A stretch of DNA of 64,000 nucleotides from Pseudoalteromonas piscicida (GTDB lineage Bacteria; Pseudomonadota; Gammaproteobacteria; Enterobacterales; Alteromonadaceae), in assembly GCF_000238315.3 (NCBI RefSeq), contig NZ_CP011924.1:2733501-2797500 (forward strand), read 5' to 3'. The notes under the pieces were generated by a model. The model did not search any database. It had not been told where the DNA came from and saw only the letters and a list, made by a program, of their open reading frames with translations. The first letter of the stretch is position 1, and each line of letters opens with the position of its first letter. The translations under genes and the position numbers were made by a program. This document shows positions 44,807 through 54,544 of the stretch, piece by piece.

Positions 44807-47719
44807 ATGAAACTTTCTAACCTATCAGCAACGATCAGGCTATCTCTACTGGCTTGTTCAACGCTGACTGCAGGCGTATCAGGTATCGCCCACGCTGAAG
44901 AAACAGATGCCAACGCTACTAATAGCGTAGAACGAATTGAGGTTACTGGTACTCGTATCAAGCGAGCTGCCATGACTGGTGCGAGCCCTGTAACAAGTGT
45001 TACGGCCGAAGACATTAAAGTTGCAGGTATTACTAGGGTAGAAGATCTACTCAACGATATGCCTGCAATCTTTGCTGACCAAACTTCAGGCCAAGCAAAT
45101 GGAGCTACAGGTACCGCAACAGTAAACCTACGTAATTTAGGCACAGAACGTACATTAGTACTTGTTAATGGACGTCGCTTGCCTTCTGGTTCTCCTGTTG
45201 CTGGTGGTATCGGCGCTGACCTTAACCAAATCCCAGCTGCCTTGGTAGAACGTGTAGATGTTCTTACCGGTGGTTCGTCAGCAACATACGGCTCTGACGC
45301 TGTTGCTGGTGTTGTAAACTTTATCATGAAAGACGACTTTGAAGGCTTCCAAGTTGAGTATCAAGGTAGTGTTTATCAACATGATAACGACCACAAAGAC
45401 ATGCAACGAGCACTAAATGATAGAGGCTTCCCAGTACCTGACGGAAGTCAGTGGGATGGTGACACCCATGATATCTCTCTGACTTTTGGTGCAAACTCTG
45501 CAGATGGACGTGCAAACATCACAGGTTACGCGACTTGGCGTGATATCGAAGAAGTGACACAGGATAACCGTGACTACAGCGCCTGTGCTATGAATATCGA
45601 TGCCACAGGTAAACGTATCTGTGGTGGTTCAGGAACAATTCCTGATGGCCGTATTACCGATTTCGATACCTATGACTACAAAGTAGCTGGTACCGATTTC
45701 GTTCCTACTGCTGGAACTGTTTATAACTATGGCCCGCTTAACTACTTCCAACGTCCAGACAAACGTAAGACATTTGGCTTGCTAGGTCACTATGACTTTA
45801 ACGACAGCCATACGTTTTACGCTGAGTTTAACTACATGGACAACCGCACAGTAGCTCAGATCGCACCTTCTGGCTCTTTCTTCAACCAAGTTGATATTAG
45901 CTGTGATAATCCGCTACTTTCAGATTCACAAAGAAACACGCTTTGTGGACCTGGTGGCGTTGCAGTTGATGGCGTTGTAGAAGGTGCTTTCATCGGTAAA
46001 CGTAATGTTGAAGGTGGCCCTCGTCAAGACGATATTCGCCATACCTCAACTCGCTTTGTACTAGGTGTTCGCGGTGAAATCGATGACAACTGGAGTTATG
46101 ATGCGTATATGAACTTTGGTAACGTATCATATGCTCAGACTTACCAAAACGACATGTCTACAACCAGAATCATTCGTTCATTACAAGCAACGACAGATGA
46201 TGACGGTAACGTGGTATGTAAGTCAGTTGTAGATGGTAGCGATCCAACCTGTATTCCTTGGAATATTTTCGATCCAGCGAACATCACTCAAGAGCAAATC
46301 GACTATCTAACTATGCCTCTATTTGCTCGTGGTGACACGAGAACAAAACAAATTAGTGGTTATGTTACTGGTGACCTTACTGAGTACGGTGTTGTAGTAC
46401 CTGGGACTTCCACTGGTGTGGGCGTGGTATTTGGTCTTGAGCACAGAAAAGAATCACTAGACTTTAATCCGGATCAAGGCTTCCAGTCGGGTGACGGTGC
46501 AGGTCAAGGTGGTCCAGTTCTTGGCGTAAGTGGTGAATTTGACGTCAATGAATTCTTTACTGAATTCAACGTACCATTAGTCGAAGACTCTGAATTTGCT
46601 GATTATATTACATTAGAGTTAGCTTACCGCTACTCTGATTATTCAACGGATAAAACAACTAACACCTATAAAGGTGCGTTTGATATCCGCGTTAATGATC
46701 AACTTGGTTTAAGAACAAGCTTCCAACGCGCAGTACGTGCAGGTAACGTACGTGACCTATTCAGATCTGCTGGTTTAGGTTTGTTCAACTGGGAAGATCC
46801 ATGTGGTGGTGACAACCCAACTCTAACCGTTGAACAGTGTGCTAGAACAGGTCTCGATCCATCTAAATATGGTTCAAACGCACTGATCAACCCAGCAGGT
46901 CAATACAACAGTATCACTGGTGGTAACCCAGACCTAGAGCCTGAGAAGTCAGATACTATCTCGTTCGGTATTCTATTATCTCCTGAAGCCATTGAAGGTT
47001 TAGACATTGCGATTGACTACTTCGACATTACTGTTGAAGACGCAATTCAAGAAATCCCTGAAGCAACAATCTTCAATCAGTGTGCGATTAATGGTAACGA
47101 CGAGTTATGTGGACTTATCAACCGTGGTCCGACTGGTTCTTTATGGCTAGGTCAGGATTCAATCACTGCAATTGATACCAACATTGGTAGCGTAGAAACA
47201 AGCGGTATCGATTTTGATGCGTCTTACCGTTATAACCTACCTGATGATATGGGTCTTTTACGCTTCAAGCTAATCGGTACATGGCTAGATAAGTATGCGA
47301 CGCAGAACTTACCAGGTGGTGATATTGACGATTGTGCAGGTCGTTGGGATAGAGCGGTATGTGAATACCCAGTTCCTGACTTTAAGTCAAACTTCTCAAC
47401 AACTTGGGTAACGCCTTGGGATGCAAACATTACAGCAACCTATCGTTATGTAAGTGAAGTGAAGGAATTCGCTCGAAATGACGACGGTCAAGTAATCGAT
47501 GGACCAGTTCCAATGACTGCGCGTGACTACGTTGATATTGCAGTAACATGGAATGCTTCTGATAACCTGCAATTCCGCGGTGGTGTAAATAATATCTTTG
47601 ATAATACTGCTCCACTAGTACCAAATGGTCCTGCAGGCCCTGCAAATGGTAACACTTACCCTGGTTTCTATGATTCTTTGGGTCGCTATATCTTCGCAGG
47701 TTTCACATTTAGACTGTAG
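44807..47719 (+). CDS. TonB-dependent outer membrane receptor
   Basis: This 970-residue receptor has a signal peptide ending near SGIAHAEE. A TonB-box-like region and plug follow (RIEVTGTRIKRAAMTGASP, ATVNLRNLGTERTLVLVNGR), then a large beta-barrel ending in the aromatic terminus FAGFTFRL. It belongs to the group of Alteromonadales receptors with LVNGRRLPSG and DLNQIPAALVERVDVLTGG. The substrate cannot be read; large receptors of this type often take up oligomers of sugars or peptides. Its last 213 codons are duplicated in tandem downstream. Confidence 0.93.
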   Translation: MKLSNLSATIRLSLLACSTLTAGVSGIAHAEETDANATNSVERIEVTGTRIKRAAMTGASPVTSVTAEDIKVAGITRVEDLLNDMPAIFADQTSGQANGATGTATVNLRNLGTERTLVLVNGRRLPSGSPVAGGIGADLNQIPAALVERVDVLTGGSSATYGSDAVAGVVNFIMKDDFEGFQVEYQGSVYQHDNDHKDMQRALNDRGFPVPDGSQWDGDTHDISLTFGANSADGRANITGYATWRDIEEVTQDNRDYSACAMNIDATGKRICGGSGTIPDGRITDFDTYDYKVAGTDFVPTAGTVYNYGPLNYFQRPDKRKTFGLLGHYDFNDSHTFYAEFNYMDNRTVAQIAPSGSFFNQVDISCDNPLLSDSQRNTLCGPGGVAVDGVVEGAFIGKRNVEGGPRQDDIRHTSTRFVLGVRGEIDDNWSYDAYMNFGNVSYAQTYQNDMSTTRIIRSLQATTDDDGNVVCKSVVDGSDPTCIPWNIFDPANITQEQIDYLTMPLFARGDTRTKQISGYVTGDLTEYGVVVPGTSTGVGVVFGLEHRKESLDFNPDQGFQSGDGAGQGGPVLGVSGEFDVNEFFTEFNVPLVEDSEFADYITLELAYRYSDYSTDKTTNTYKGAFDIRVNDQLGLRTSFQRAVRAGNVRDLFRSAGLGLFNWEDPCGGDNPTLTVEQCARTGLDPSKYGSNALINPAGQYNSITGGNPDLEPEKSDTISFGILLSPEAIEGLDIAIDYFDITVEDAIQEIPEATIFNQCAINGNDELCGLINRGPTGSLWLGQDSITAIDTNIGSVETSGIDFDASYRYNLPDDMGLLRFKLIGTWLDKYATQNLPGGDIDDCAGRWDRAVCEYPVPDFKSNFSTTWVTPWDANITATYRYVSEVKEFARNDDGQVIDGPVPMTARDYVDIAVTWNASDNLQFRGGVNNIFDNTAPLVPNGPAGPANGNTYPGFYDSLGRYIFAGFTFRL

Positions 47720-47751
47720 TCTAAAAACGGTAAGATTTAGTCGTAATTATC

Positions 47752-47786
47752 AGCCCTCGCAAGTTTAAAGCTGCGAGGGCTTTTTA
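47752..47786 (+). terminator. Terminator of the TonB receptor gene, first copy
   Basis: GCCCTCGCA, loop, TGCGAGGGC and five T, 33 bases after the stop codon. The identical hairpin recurs in the second copy at 48837-48871. Confidence 0.9.
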
Positions 47787-48163
47787 GTTTAATGTCACTC
47801 TCACATCACTGCTTAATCATGATGCTTAGAAGGCAAATATCTATTAACTACTCACCTAACATCAAAACCTCTCTAATAGGGTGAGTTACTTTTGAAATTA
47901 GAAAGTATTGTCGCCAGCTCCGCATCCAGCCATCAGCAATGCACCTAGTTGTTCTAAAAAAGAAGTTGTTAACGCAGCTAGCGTCAGATTTTCCCCCTCA
48001 CATTGAGTGGGTATTAAGTCTATTTGGTATTAAAGCATGAGATACCATGCACACAATAATATCTATCACCGCTAACGTTCATACACCGTAATCAAAATTA
48101 AATAACCTGAGCTTCGGATAATTAATGCCTTTCTAGCAGCCAGTTTTAGCGCTAACTGCGTTG

Positions 48164-48804
48164 AGTGTGCGATTAATGGTAACGACGAGTTATGTGGACT
48201 TATCAACCGTGGTCCGACTGGTTCTTTATGGCTAGGTCAGGATTCAATCACTGCAATTGATACCAACATTGGTAGCGTAGAAACAAGCGGTATCGATTTT
48301 GATGCGTCTTACCGTTATAACCTACCTGATGATATGGGTCTTTTACGCTTCAAGCTAATCGGTACATGGCTAGATAAGTATGCGACGCAGAACTTACCAG
48401 GTGGTGATATTGACGATTGTGCAGGTCGTTGGGATAGAGCGGTATGTGAATACCCAGTTCCTGACTTTAAGTCAAACTTCTCAACAACTTGGGTAACGCC
48501 TTGGGATGCAAACATTACAGCAACCTATCGTTATGTAAGTGAAGTGAAGGAATTCGCTCGAAATGACGACGGTCAAGTAATCGATGGACCAGTTCCAATG
48601 ACTGCGCGTGACTACGTTGATATTGCAGTAACATGGAATGCTTCTGATAACCTGCAATTCCGCGGTGGTGTAAATAATATCTTTGATAATACTGCTCCAC
48701 TAGTACCAAATGGTCCTGCAGGCCCTGCAAATGGTAACACTTACCCTGGTTTCTATGATTCTTTGGGTCGCTATATCTTCGCAGGTTTCACATTTAGACT
48801 GTAG
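48164..48804 (+). pseudogene. Promoterless 3' fragment of the TonB receptor gene
   Basis: The fragment repeats the last 213 codons of the receptor, starting within codons for QCAINGNDEL and ending with the same FTFRL stop. It lacks a signal peptide, plug and start region. An internal ATG at 48334 could start 156 residues, but these would be only barrel strands without export signal. It is a by-product of the 1085-bp tandem duplication. Confidence 0.85.
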
Positions 48805-48836
48805 TCTAAAAACGGTAAGATTTAGTCGTAATTATC

Positions 48837-48871
48837 AGCCCTCGCAAGTTTAAAGCTGCGAGGGCTTTTTA
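48837..48871 (+). terminator. Terminator, second copy
   Basis: Identical to 47752-47786, offset by 1085 bases. It follows the receptor fragment. Confidence 0.85.
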
Positions 48872-49541
48872 GTTTAATGTCACTCTCACATCACTGCTTA
48901 ATCATGATGCTTAGAAGGCAAATATCTATTAACTACTCACCTAACATCAAAACCTCTCTAATAGGGTGAGTTACTTTTGAAATTAGAAAGTATTGTCGCC
49001 AGCTCCGCATCCAGCCATCAGCAATGCACCTAGTTGTTCTAAAAAAGAAGTTGTTAACGCAGCTAGCGTCAGATTTTCCCCCTCACATTGAGTGGGTATT
49101 AAGTCTATTTGGTATTAAAGCATGAGATACCATGCACACAATAATATCTATCACCGCTAACGTTCATACACCGTAATCAAAATTAAATAACCTGAGCTTC
49201 GGATAATTAATGCCTTTCTAGCAGCCAGTTTTAGCGCTAACTGCGTTGAATTCACTTCCAATAGCCAGCTATTGGTGCATAAATTCGCCTTGTTATCCCT
49301 AAAACTGTCTGGCTAGATAAGGGGGTAATTTAATGTGTTATTAAAAACAATGAGTTAGCTCATTCCTTATCCAAACCTCAGGTTAAATAAGTGGAGATAG
49401 TCAGGAAAGATAAAGCGTAATTTAAACTTGAGAGAAAGAAAGGTAACTGCTCTAAAAGAGGAGTTTTCAGCGCAGCTCGCAACTGTTTCCTCAATTAGAG
49501 CAAATAATTAGACTGCTCGTGCTAGTCTAACAAAGCAATAT
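48872..49541. other. Non-coding region after the duplication
   Basis: No gene was seen over 670 bases. It holds the tail of the second repeat copy up to 49248 and then unique sequence with an 18-base near-palindrome CCAATAGCCAGCTATTGG at 49258-49275. Around 49449-49495 lies a segment (CTCTAAAAGAGGAG…CGCAGCTCGC) that resembles 47956-48002 in the duplicated unit, suggesting a small dispersed repeat. Confidence 0.5.
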
Positions 49542-49802
49542 TTACTGACCGCCTTGGACGCCAACTGTACTCTGCTGACGGTTAAGCATGTCTTTTGCCG
49601 CACGTCGATCATGCTCGATCTGATCTTTAGTACGACATCTTCGTTTTGTAAACTTACTACCAGTGATGATATCTTGCTTACAGTATAAATCATCTTGATT
49701 TTTAGCTATCGTGCTCTCATTATTGTTTTTTGCCGACTCGGTCGTTGAATTACAACCCGTCAGAAGCACCAATAGGACAACACAAACTCCTGCGATTTTC
49801 AT
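49542..49802 (-). CDS. Small putative lipoprotein, unknown function
   Basis: This 86-residue protein has lipobox LLTGC at about residues 14-18 (MKIAGVCVVLLVLLTGC) and a conserved-looking core with two cysteines (LYCKQDIITGSKFTKRRCRT). The C-terminus is KDQIEHDRRAAKDML. Small lipoproteins with a C…TGSxxxxRxC core are frequent in Alteromonadales and Xanthomonadales; function unknown. It stands alone. Confidence 0.75.
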   Translation of the reverse strand: MKIAGVCVVLLVLLTGCNSTTESAKNNNESTIAKNQDDLYCKQDIITGSKFTKRRCRTKDQIEHDRRAAKDMLNRQQSTVGVQGGQ

Positions 49803-49925
49803 AGCAAATCCCTTATTATTGATAATACAAAGTACCTAAGTACACTTAAGAACGGAGTGTTCAAACTTTAGTCTAATCAACATTACAAAGAAAAGCAATT
49901 GCACCGATTTTCACAACACAATAGA

Positions 49926-52115
49926 CTAATTTGATTCTAAAAATTCAAGTAAGTCTTGTTCAGGCATTGGTTTTGCTAATAAAAATCCCTGTACTTCATC
50001 GCAGCCAAGCTTTTGTAACACCGTCATTTGCTCTTCTGTCTCTACACCTTCCGCAATTGTTTTTAGGCCAAGATGCTGCCCTAAAGAGATGACAAGATCG
50101 GCAATAGCACCACTGTCATCATGAGGAATATCTTTGACAAAAGCACGGTCGATTTTAAGCCGTGCTAAAGGAAGTTTTTGCAAATAGCTCAAAGAAGAAA
50201 ATCCAGTACCAAAGTCATCAATGGACACCTCAACACCAAATTCTTGTAACTCTTGGAGTGTATTGATCACCGAATTTACCTCATCCATGACTACACTTTC
50301 TGTCACTTCGAGCTCTATATGCTTAGGCTCCACATTAAACGACAAGATTGTGTCTTTGACCTGCTGTGCATAGTTTGGCACCTTAAACTGCGGCACAGAG
50401 ACGTTAACAGCAATGCTAAGCTCACCGAACCCCTGTTGCTGCAAAGTTGCCTGCAACTGACAGGCTTGTTCTAATACCCATTGGCCAATTTCGACAATAA
50501 GCCCTGCATTTTCCGCAAGCGGAACAAAAATCGCAGGGGAAATATAATTCCCGTTTCCAGAAGGCCAACGCAACAAAGCCTCACAGCCAATCACCTTGCG
50601 ATCAGCAATAGAAAACTGAGGCTGATACCAAACCTCGAGTTTTTTCATCTCAAAATCTTGCCTGAGCTGTCTTATTAACCCCAGCTTCCAAGCCATTTTT
50701 TCTTCTAAATCTGGGGTATACCAATCCAATGGAATACTCGACTGTTTTGCTTGGTTAAGCGCAATATACGCAAGTTTTAAGGTTTCTATTCCTTGCGGTT
50801 GAAAGTCTTCTTGACGGCACACTCCAATATGAAAGTGCATAGTCAACAAATGCTCCCCGACATGGTAGGGCACGCACAAGTTATCAATAAAAGACTCTTC
50901 ATCAAACTGCGACTCAGGCATTAAAAAGCCAAACACATCCGCGCCAATTCGTGAAATTAACTGGGCCTCAGGAAACTCAATACTAATTCGCTCAGCAACA
51001 CCTAATAACAACAAGTTCCCAACTTCTTGGCCTAAACCATTATTGATGTCAGAAAATTGAGCAATATCAACAAGAATAAAAACGAGCGACTGTTGTTGGT
51101 TAAAGTAAGACTCTATTTTCTCGATAAAATTAGCGCGATTAGGCAGTTTGGTAAGATTATCTTTGTAAGCAACCTCACGTAATTCATTGAATAGCTTAAT
51201 ATTATCAAGACCAACTCCAACGTTCGTGAGGAATATCTCAGCAAACTTCAATTGCGCTTCCGATGGCTCAGCCTCTAGCTCTAAATAAATGGCTGCTTTT
51301 TTGTTTTTGCTTTCAAGTAAGAAGGTAATGTCATGCGCGGTAGATTGGTGGGATTCGGTATCAATACAGTTTTGCACTTGCATGATGACACGACCATTAT
51401 CAAGCTGCTCTATACCATGGCCAAAGAATTCGCGGTACTGCTCACTACCACCAAACACCCTTAAATGCATATCATCATCTAGGTAGCCACTCACTAAGCC
51501 TTCGCCTGACGCATCTAAAATATTTGCCAATTGGGCAACGACCGCCGCTGCAAAGGAACCCATATCGGTATGACCGAGTATGGCACGAGAAGCTGAAAGG
51601 ATCTGCTCTAGTGCATAGCTTTGCGCTTCGAGCTCACAAATTTGTTGATAAGAACGGATAGCGGTAAGTAAAGAAGTAACCAGTTTGCTGCGGGTGAGTT
51701 CTGTCTTCATTTTATAATCGTTAATGTCGAACTCACGAATGATCTTTTCTTCCGGTGCATAACCCGGTTGACCTGTACGCATAATAATACGTACTGCCAT
51801 ATTTTTGATCTCTTCGCGCACTCGACGCACGACATTAAGACCTGCGTCGTCGGTTTCCATCACTACATCGAGTAAAAGGATACTGATATTATTTTGTTCT
51901 TTTAAAATCTCAATGGCTTCTTTGCCAGAATAGGCGTGAAAAAACCTGAGCTTTTTGCCCCAAAACTCTAAATTAGACAGCGCAAGTTTAGTAACAGAAT
52001 GGATCTCAGGATCATCATCAACGACTAAGACATCCCAAAAAGCACTTGTCGTTTCTTCTTCTTGAGTAACTTCTTCGTGCTCTGCAAACAAATAATCTTC
52101 TTGCTCAGGTGCCAT
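49926..52115 (-). CDS. Response regulator with DUF3369, degenerate GGDEF and EAL phosphodiesterase domains
   Basis: This 729-residue protein has a receiver domain first (acidic pocket in VLVVDDDPEIHSV, phospho-acceptor in ILLLDVVMETDD), then DUF3369 (about 170-310). The GGDEF-type domain's signature reads RIGADVFGFLM instead of GGDEF, so cyclase activity is unlikely. The EAL domain has CEALLRW, EVTESVVMDE, SIDDFGTGFSSLSYL and KIDRAFVKDI, all consistent with active cyclic-di-GMP hydrolysis. Net function is probably phosphorylation-controlled lowering of cyclic-di-GMP. Confidence 0.92.
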   Translation of the reverse strand: MAPEQEDYLFAEHEEVTQEEETTSAFWDVLVVDDDPEIHSVTKLALSNLEFWGKKLRFFHAYSGKEAIEILKEQNNISILLLDVVMETDDAGLNVVRRVREEIKNMAVRIIMRTGQPGYAPEEKIIREFDINDYKMKTELTRSKLVTSLLTAIRSYQQICELEAQSYALEQILSASRAILGHTDMGSFAAAVVAQLANILDASGEGLVSGYLDDDMHLRVFGGSEQYREFFGHGIEQLDNGRVIMQVQNCIDTESHQSTAHDITFLLESKNKKAAIYLELEAEPSEAQLKFAEIFLTNVGVGLDNIKLFNELREVAYKDNLTKLPNRANFIEKIESYFNQQQSLVFILVDIAQFSDINNGLGQEVGNLLLLGVAERISIEFPEAQLISRIGADVFGFLMPESQFDEESFIDNLCVPYHVGEHLLTMHFHIGVCRQEDFQPQGIETLKLAYIALNQAKQSSIPLDWYTPDLEEKMAWKLGLIRQLRQDFEMKKLEVWYQPQFSIADRKVIGCEALLRWPSGNGNYISPAIFVPLAENAGLIVEIGQWVLEQACQLQATLQQQGFGELSIAVNVSVPQFKVPNYAQQVKDTILSFNVEPKHIELEVTESVVMDEVNSVINTLQELQEFGVEVSIDDFGTGFSSLSYLQKLPLARLKIDRAFVKDIPHDDSGAIADLVISLGQHLGLKTIAEGVETEEQMTVLQKLGCDEVQGFLLAKPMPEQDLLEFLESN

Positions 52116-52329
52116 GTTTTACCCTTTAAATCCGCACTACTCTTTAATTATAGGCACTGATTCACTCCAGTGTTTACCATCTTACAAAATATGGTACATT
52201 TTTACTATTACAGTTCTGTTTGATTAACATACATGAAATATTATAGTCGAGCATAGAACAAAATAGATGATTTAGCATACTTTTTACCAAAGAGGATTCT
52301 GTATCAAACGTTTATATACTCCTATTAGA

Positions 52330-52818
52330 ATGCTGATGATTTTGGCACTTGTCATTGTGATTGCTGGTTTAGCGATGCCACACCATTATAAAGTGGTAAA
52401 AAGCACCGATATTTCTGCAAATAACACAACACTCTCTCCATTGGTATTATCCCATTGGCCAGCATTATTTAATTGGCAAGCAACCGAAGACATCCACTTT
52501 CGTATTTTACCGAAAAAGCAACGAGTAGGTGGTTCAGCAGTGTTAGTGCATCCTTGGGGAGAAGCTGAAATGACCATCACCAAAATCAACGAACAGAGTT
52601 TAGAGCTGTCATTACATTTGGACGATGAACATTTAGCCAAAATCAGCCTTAATTTGTTGACCGTTCAGGCCGATAAAAAACTGACCATCACGATTGAAGG
52701 AAGAGCTAATACGCCGTTTATTGGCAGTTTTATCGCACTTTTTATGCAGCAGTATTTACAGCAACTAACTAACTCTGCAGTGAACCATATGCACACACTG
52801 TATAAACTACGAGCTTGA
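52330..52818 (+). CDS. SRPBCC-like membrane-anchored protein
   Basis: This 162-residue protein has one N-terminal hydrophobic helix (MILALVIVIAGLAMP) and a START/SRPBCC-like fold with HWPALFNWQATEDIHF and WGEAEMTITKINEQSL. ATG 52330 is the first normal start. AAAGAGGA near 52290 lies too far upstream, so initiation may use a rare codon there. The next gene starts one base after its stop, so the two form an operon. Function unknown. Confidence 0.65.
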   Translation: MLMILALVIVIAGLAMPHHYKVVKSTDISANNTTLSPLVLSHWPALFNWQATEDIHFRILPKKQRVGGSAVLVHPWGEAEMTITKINEQSLELSLHLDDEHLAKISLNLLTVQADKKLTITIEGRANTPFIGSFIALFMQQYLQQLTNSAVNHMHTLYKLRA

Positions 52819-52819
52819 T

Positions 52820-53698
52820 ATGGCAGTCAAAAATGCACAAGTAAAGTCAGCTTTAGCGCTTTCGATTGAAGAAAAGCTCGGCTACCCCATGGTGAAACGG
52901 ATCACACCGCTTGTCACTCAAAATGACCGTTATCAGTCTGATAAAAATAAAGATAACCAATACACGGTGCGGACTCAACATGGCACGCTAAAACGTGCTC
53001 TAAAGCGCCAACAATTAATCAAAATCCAGCGCCAGCAAAATCTTGAGGCCATTATGGGCATGGCACTTACTTTATGCCCCGAGGTTACCGCCCGAGGTCG
53101 CCCCGATCCCGATTGGTTGGAGCACTTCATCACCCTTGCAGAAGACATTGCCAATCACTCTATGCAAAAGTTGTGGGCAAAGATATTAGTGGGTGAAAGT
53201 ATTACACCCGGCACTTTTTCAATTAAAAGTCTGCAAACCCTAAAGATGATGACCCAGCGTGAAGCAACCGCTTTACAAAGATGTGCACCGTTGTGTGGTT
53301 ACTTAGAAAAAGAAGACAGCTACCTTATTCTTCATGGATACTATAAAAAGCCGTCTATTTTTGATTTGCTACGTAAAGGCAGCACCGAATCCATCAACTT
53401 AAGCCAAGCTGGGCTCAACTTCCCAAATATACTTACGCTGATGGACATTAATATCCTTTATCGGCAAGAAATTGAGTCCGCATCGCTACAAAAAGGACAG
53501 TCAATGCAGCTGGTGTATTTACGTAAAAAAATGACCTTAACGGCCAAATCCAATGACTTGGTGCTGAGCTATTACAAGTTGACGCAAACCGGAGACGAGC
53601 TAAAAAAATTACTCCAAAGTCCAATCAATAAACAATACAAGCAACTTGTAGAAAAGGCCTTTGAAAGCGAGTTTTCTCTCGAGTGGGAAGAGAGATAA
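52820..53698 (+). CDS. TIGR03899 family protein, unknown function
   Basis: This 292-residue cytoplasmic protein is related in plan to DUF2806 proteins. It has a basic N-terminus (TLKRALKRQQLIKIQRQQNL), then PDPDWLEHFITLAEDIANHS and MQKLWAKILVGES, typical for TIGR03899. Biochemical role unknown. Translationally adjacent to the SRPBCC-like gene (one-base gap). Confidence 0.8.
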   Translation: MAVKNAQVKSALALSIEEKLGYPMVKRITPLVTQNDRYQSDKNKDNQYTVRTQHGTLKRALKRQQLIKIQRQQNLEAIMGMALTLCPEVTARGRPDPDWLEHFITLAEDIANHSMQKLWAKILVGESITPGTFSIKSLQTLKMMTQREATALQRCAPLCGYLEKEDSYLILHGYYKKPSIFDLLRKGSTESINLSQAGLNFPNILTLMDINILYRQEIESASLQKGQSMQLVYLRKKMTLTAKSNDLVLSYYKLTQTGDELKKLLQSPINKQYKQLVEKAFESEFSLEWEER

Positions 53699-53721
53699 AG
53701 AAACTATTCTATTTACCAAAC

Positions 53722-53755
53722 AAAAACAGCTTGGTCGATCACTCGTACCAAGCCG
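53722..53755 (-). terminator. Terminator between convergent TIGR03899 and TIGR04219 genes
   Basis: GCTTGGT, 11-base loop, ACCAAGC; on the minus strand it is followed by TGTTTTTGTTT, so it ends the minus-strand operon. Confidence 0.7.
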
Positions 53756-53778
53756 CTAAAGGAGTAAACTACACTATC

Positions 53779-54540
53779 TTAGAAATGTAGTTGGATCCCT
53801 GCAAATGGACCAGAGACATCCAGGTCAGTGTAGATATCATCGATATCATCTAGCTCAAGTACCATAGAGCGATAACCCACTTTTACCGCAACATCAACAG
53901 CCATATTGTCGATAAACTCATAAGCGATACCAATTTGATAATCTTGGATTTTGCTATCATCAATTGCAAGCATGCTGCCTTCGGCAAAAACACTTAGCCC
54001 TGTAAGTGGTAAACCCACTTCACCGCGCAAATAACCTAGAGGAACAAAGCCTGAGAATTCAACTTCTTCTGTGCGTGTTTGACCATTTGCAGTACCAGTT
54101 ACCATGATAGAACCGTCAAACTGCTTAAAGTTCACACCAAAGTCTAACGTCAACAAGTCATTGTCTAGCACTTCGTAATACAATGTGTAGTCGATGTGGT
54201 TTAGATCTGCGTTTGTTGTCGCGTCAGTACCTACCGTATAAACTTGGCCGCCAAAGTCAAAAGACTCTGTTAACGTCGTTTGACCATTTAGCTCAAGCTC
54301 GGTATAGCGTAACTTGATATTTGGTACCAGCGGTACTGGGTGCTCAAGTGCAGCATAGAAACTCGTAAAAGTTTCATCGTCAAAGTTAAAGGTTTGCATA
54401 TTGCCTTTTTCAGCAAAGCTACCTTCGGTTTCGGTATCCCACCCTTCTGCACCGACATAAAGCCCGAGTACCGTGTCTGCGTGTGCAGCAGGTGCTAAGC
54501 AAGCGAGAGATAATGCCGCTGCTAAAAAGTGTTTTTTCAT
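53779..54540 (-). CDS. TIGR04219 family outer membrane beta-barrel protein
   Basis: This 253-residue protein has a signal peptide cleaved near APAAHADT, then alternating strands of a small beta-barrel (GLYVGAEGWDTETEGSFAEK, FAGIQLHF at the C-terminus with terminal Phe). It is the last gene of the operon with PCu(A)C chaperone and DUF2333, four bases after the latter. Function unknown. Confidence 0.85.
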   Translation of the reverse strand: MKKHFLAAALSLACLAPAAHADTVLGLYVGAEGWDTETEGSFAEKGNMQTFNFDDETFTSFYAALEHPVPLVPNIKLRYTELELNGQTTLTESFDFGGQVYTVGTDATTNADLNHIDYTLYYEVLDNDLLTLDFGVNFKQFDGSIMVTGTANGQTRTEEVEFSGFVPLGYLRGEVGLPLTGLSVFAEGSMLAIDDSKIQDYQIGIAYEFIDNMAVDVAVKVGYRSMVLELDDIDDIYTDLDVSGPFAGIQLHF

Positions 54541-54544
54541 GATG

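Larger units (their letters stand above)
47079..49248. repeat. Perfect tandem duplication, 1085-bp unit, of the TonB receptor 3' end and downstream DNA
   Basis: Copy one is 47079-48163 and copy two 48164-49248. No difference was seen between them, including the downstream terminator. The junction joins the end of the unit to its start with at most a base of shared sequence, the form left by illegitimate recombination or an assembly slip. The full receptor gene precedes the duplication and is intact. Confidence 0.85.

Noticed and set aside
48334..48804. Separate 156-aa gene after the TonB receptor
   Set aside because: It is an exact copy of the receptor's last codons within the 1085-bp duplication and lacks a signal peptide and promoter.
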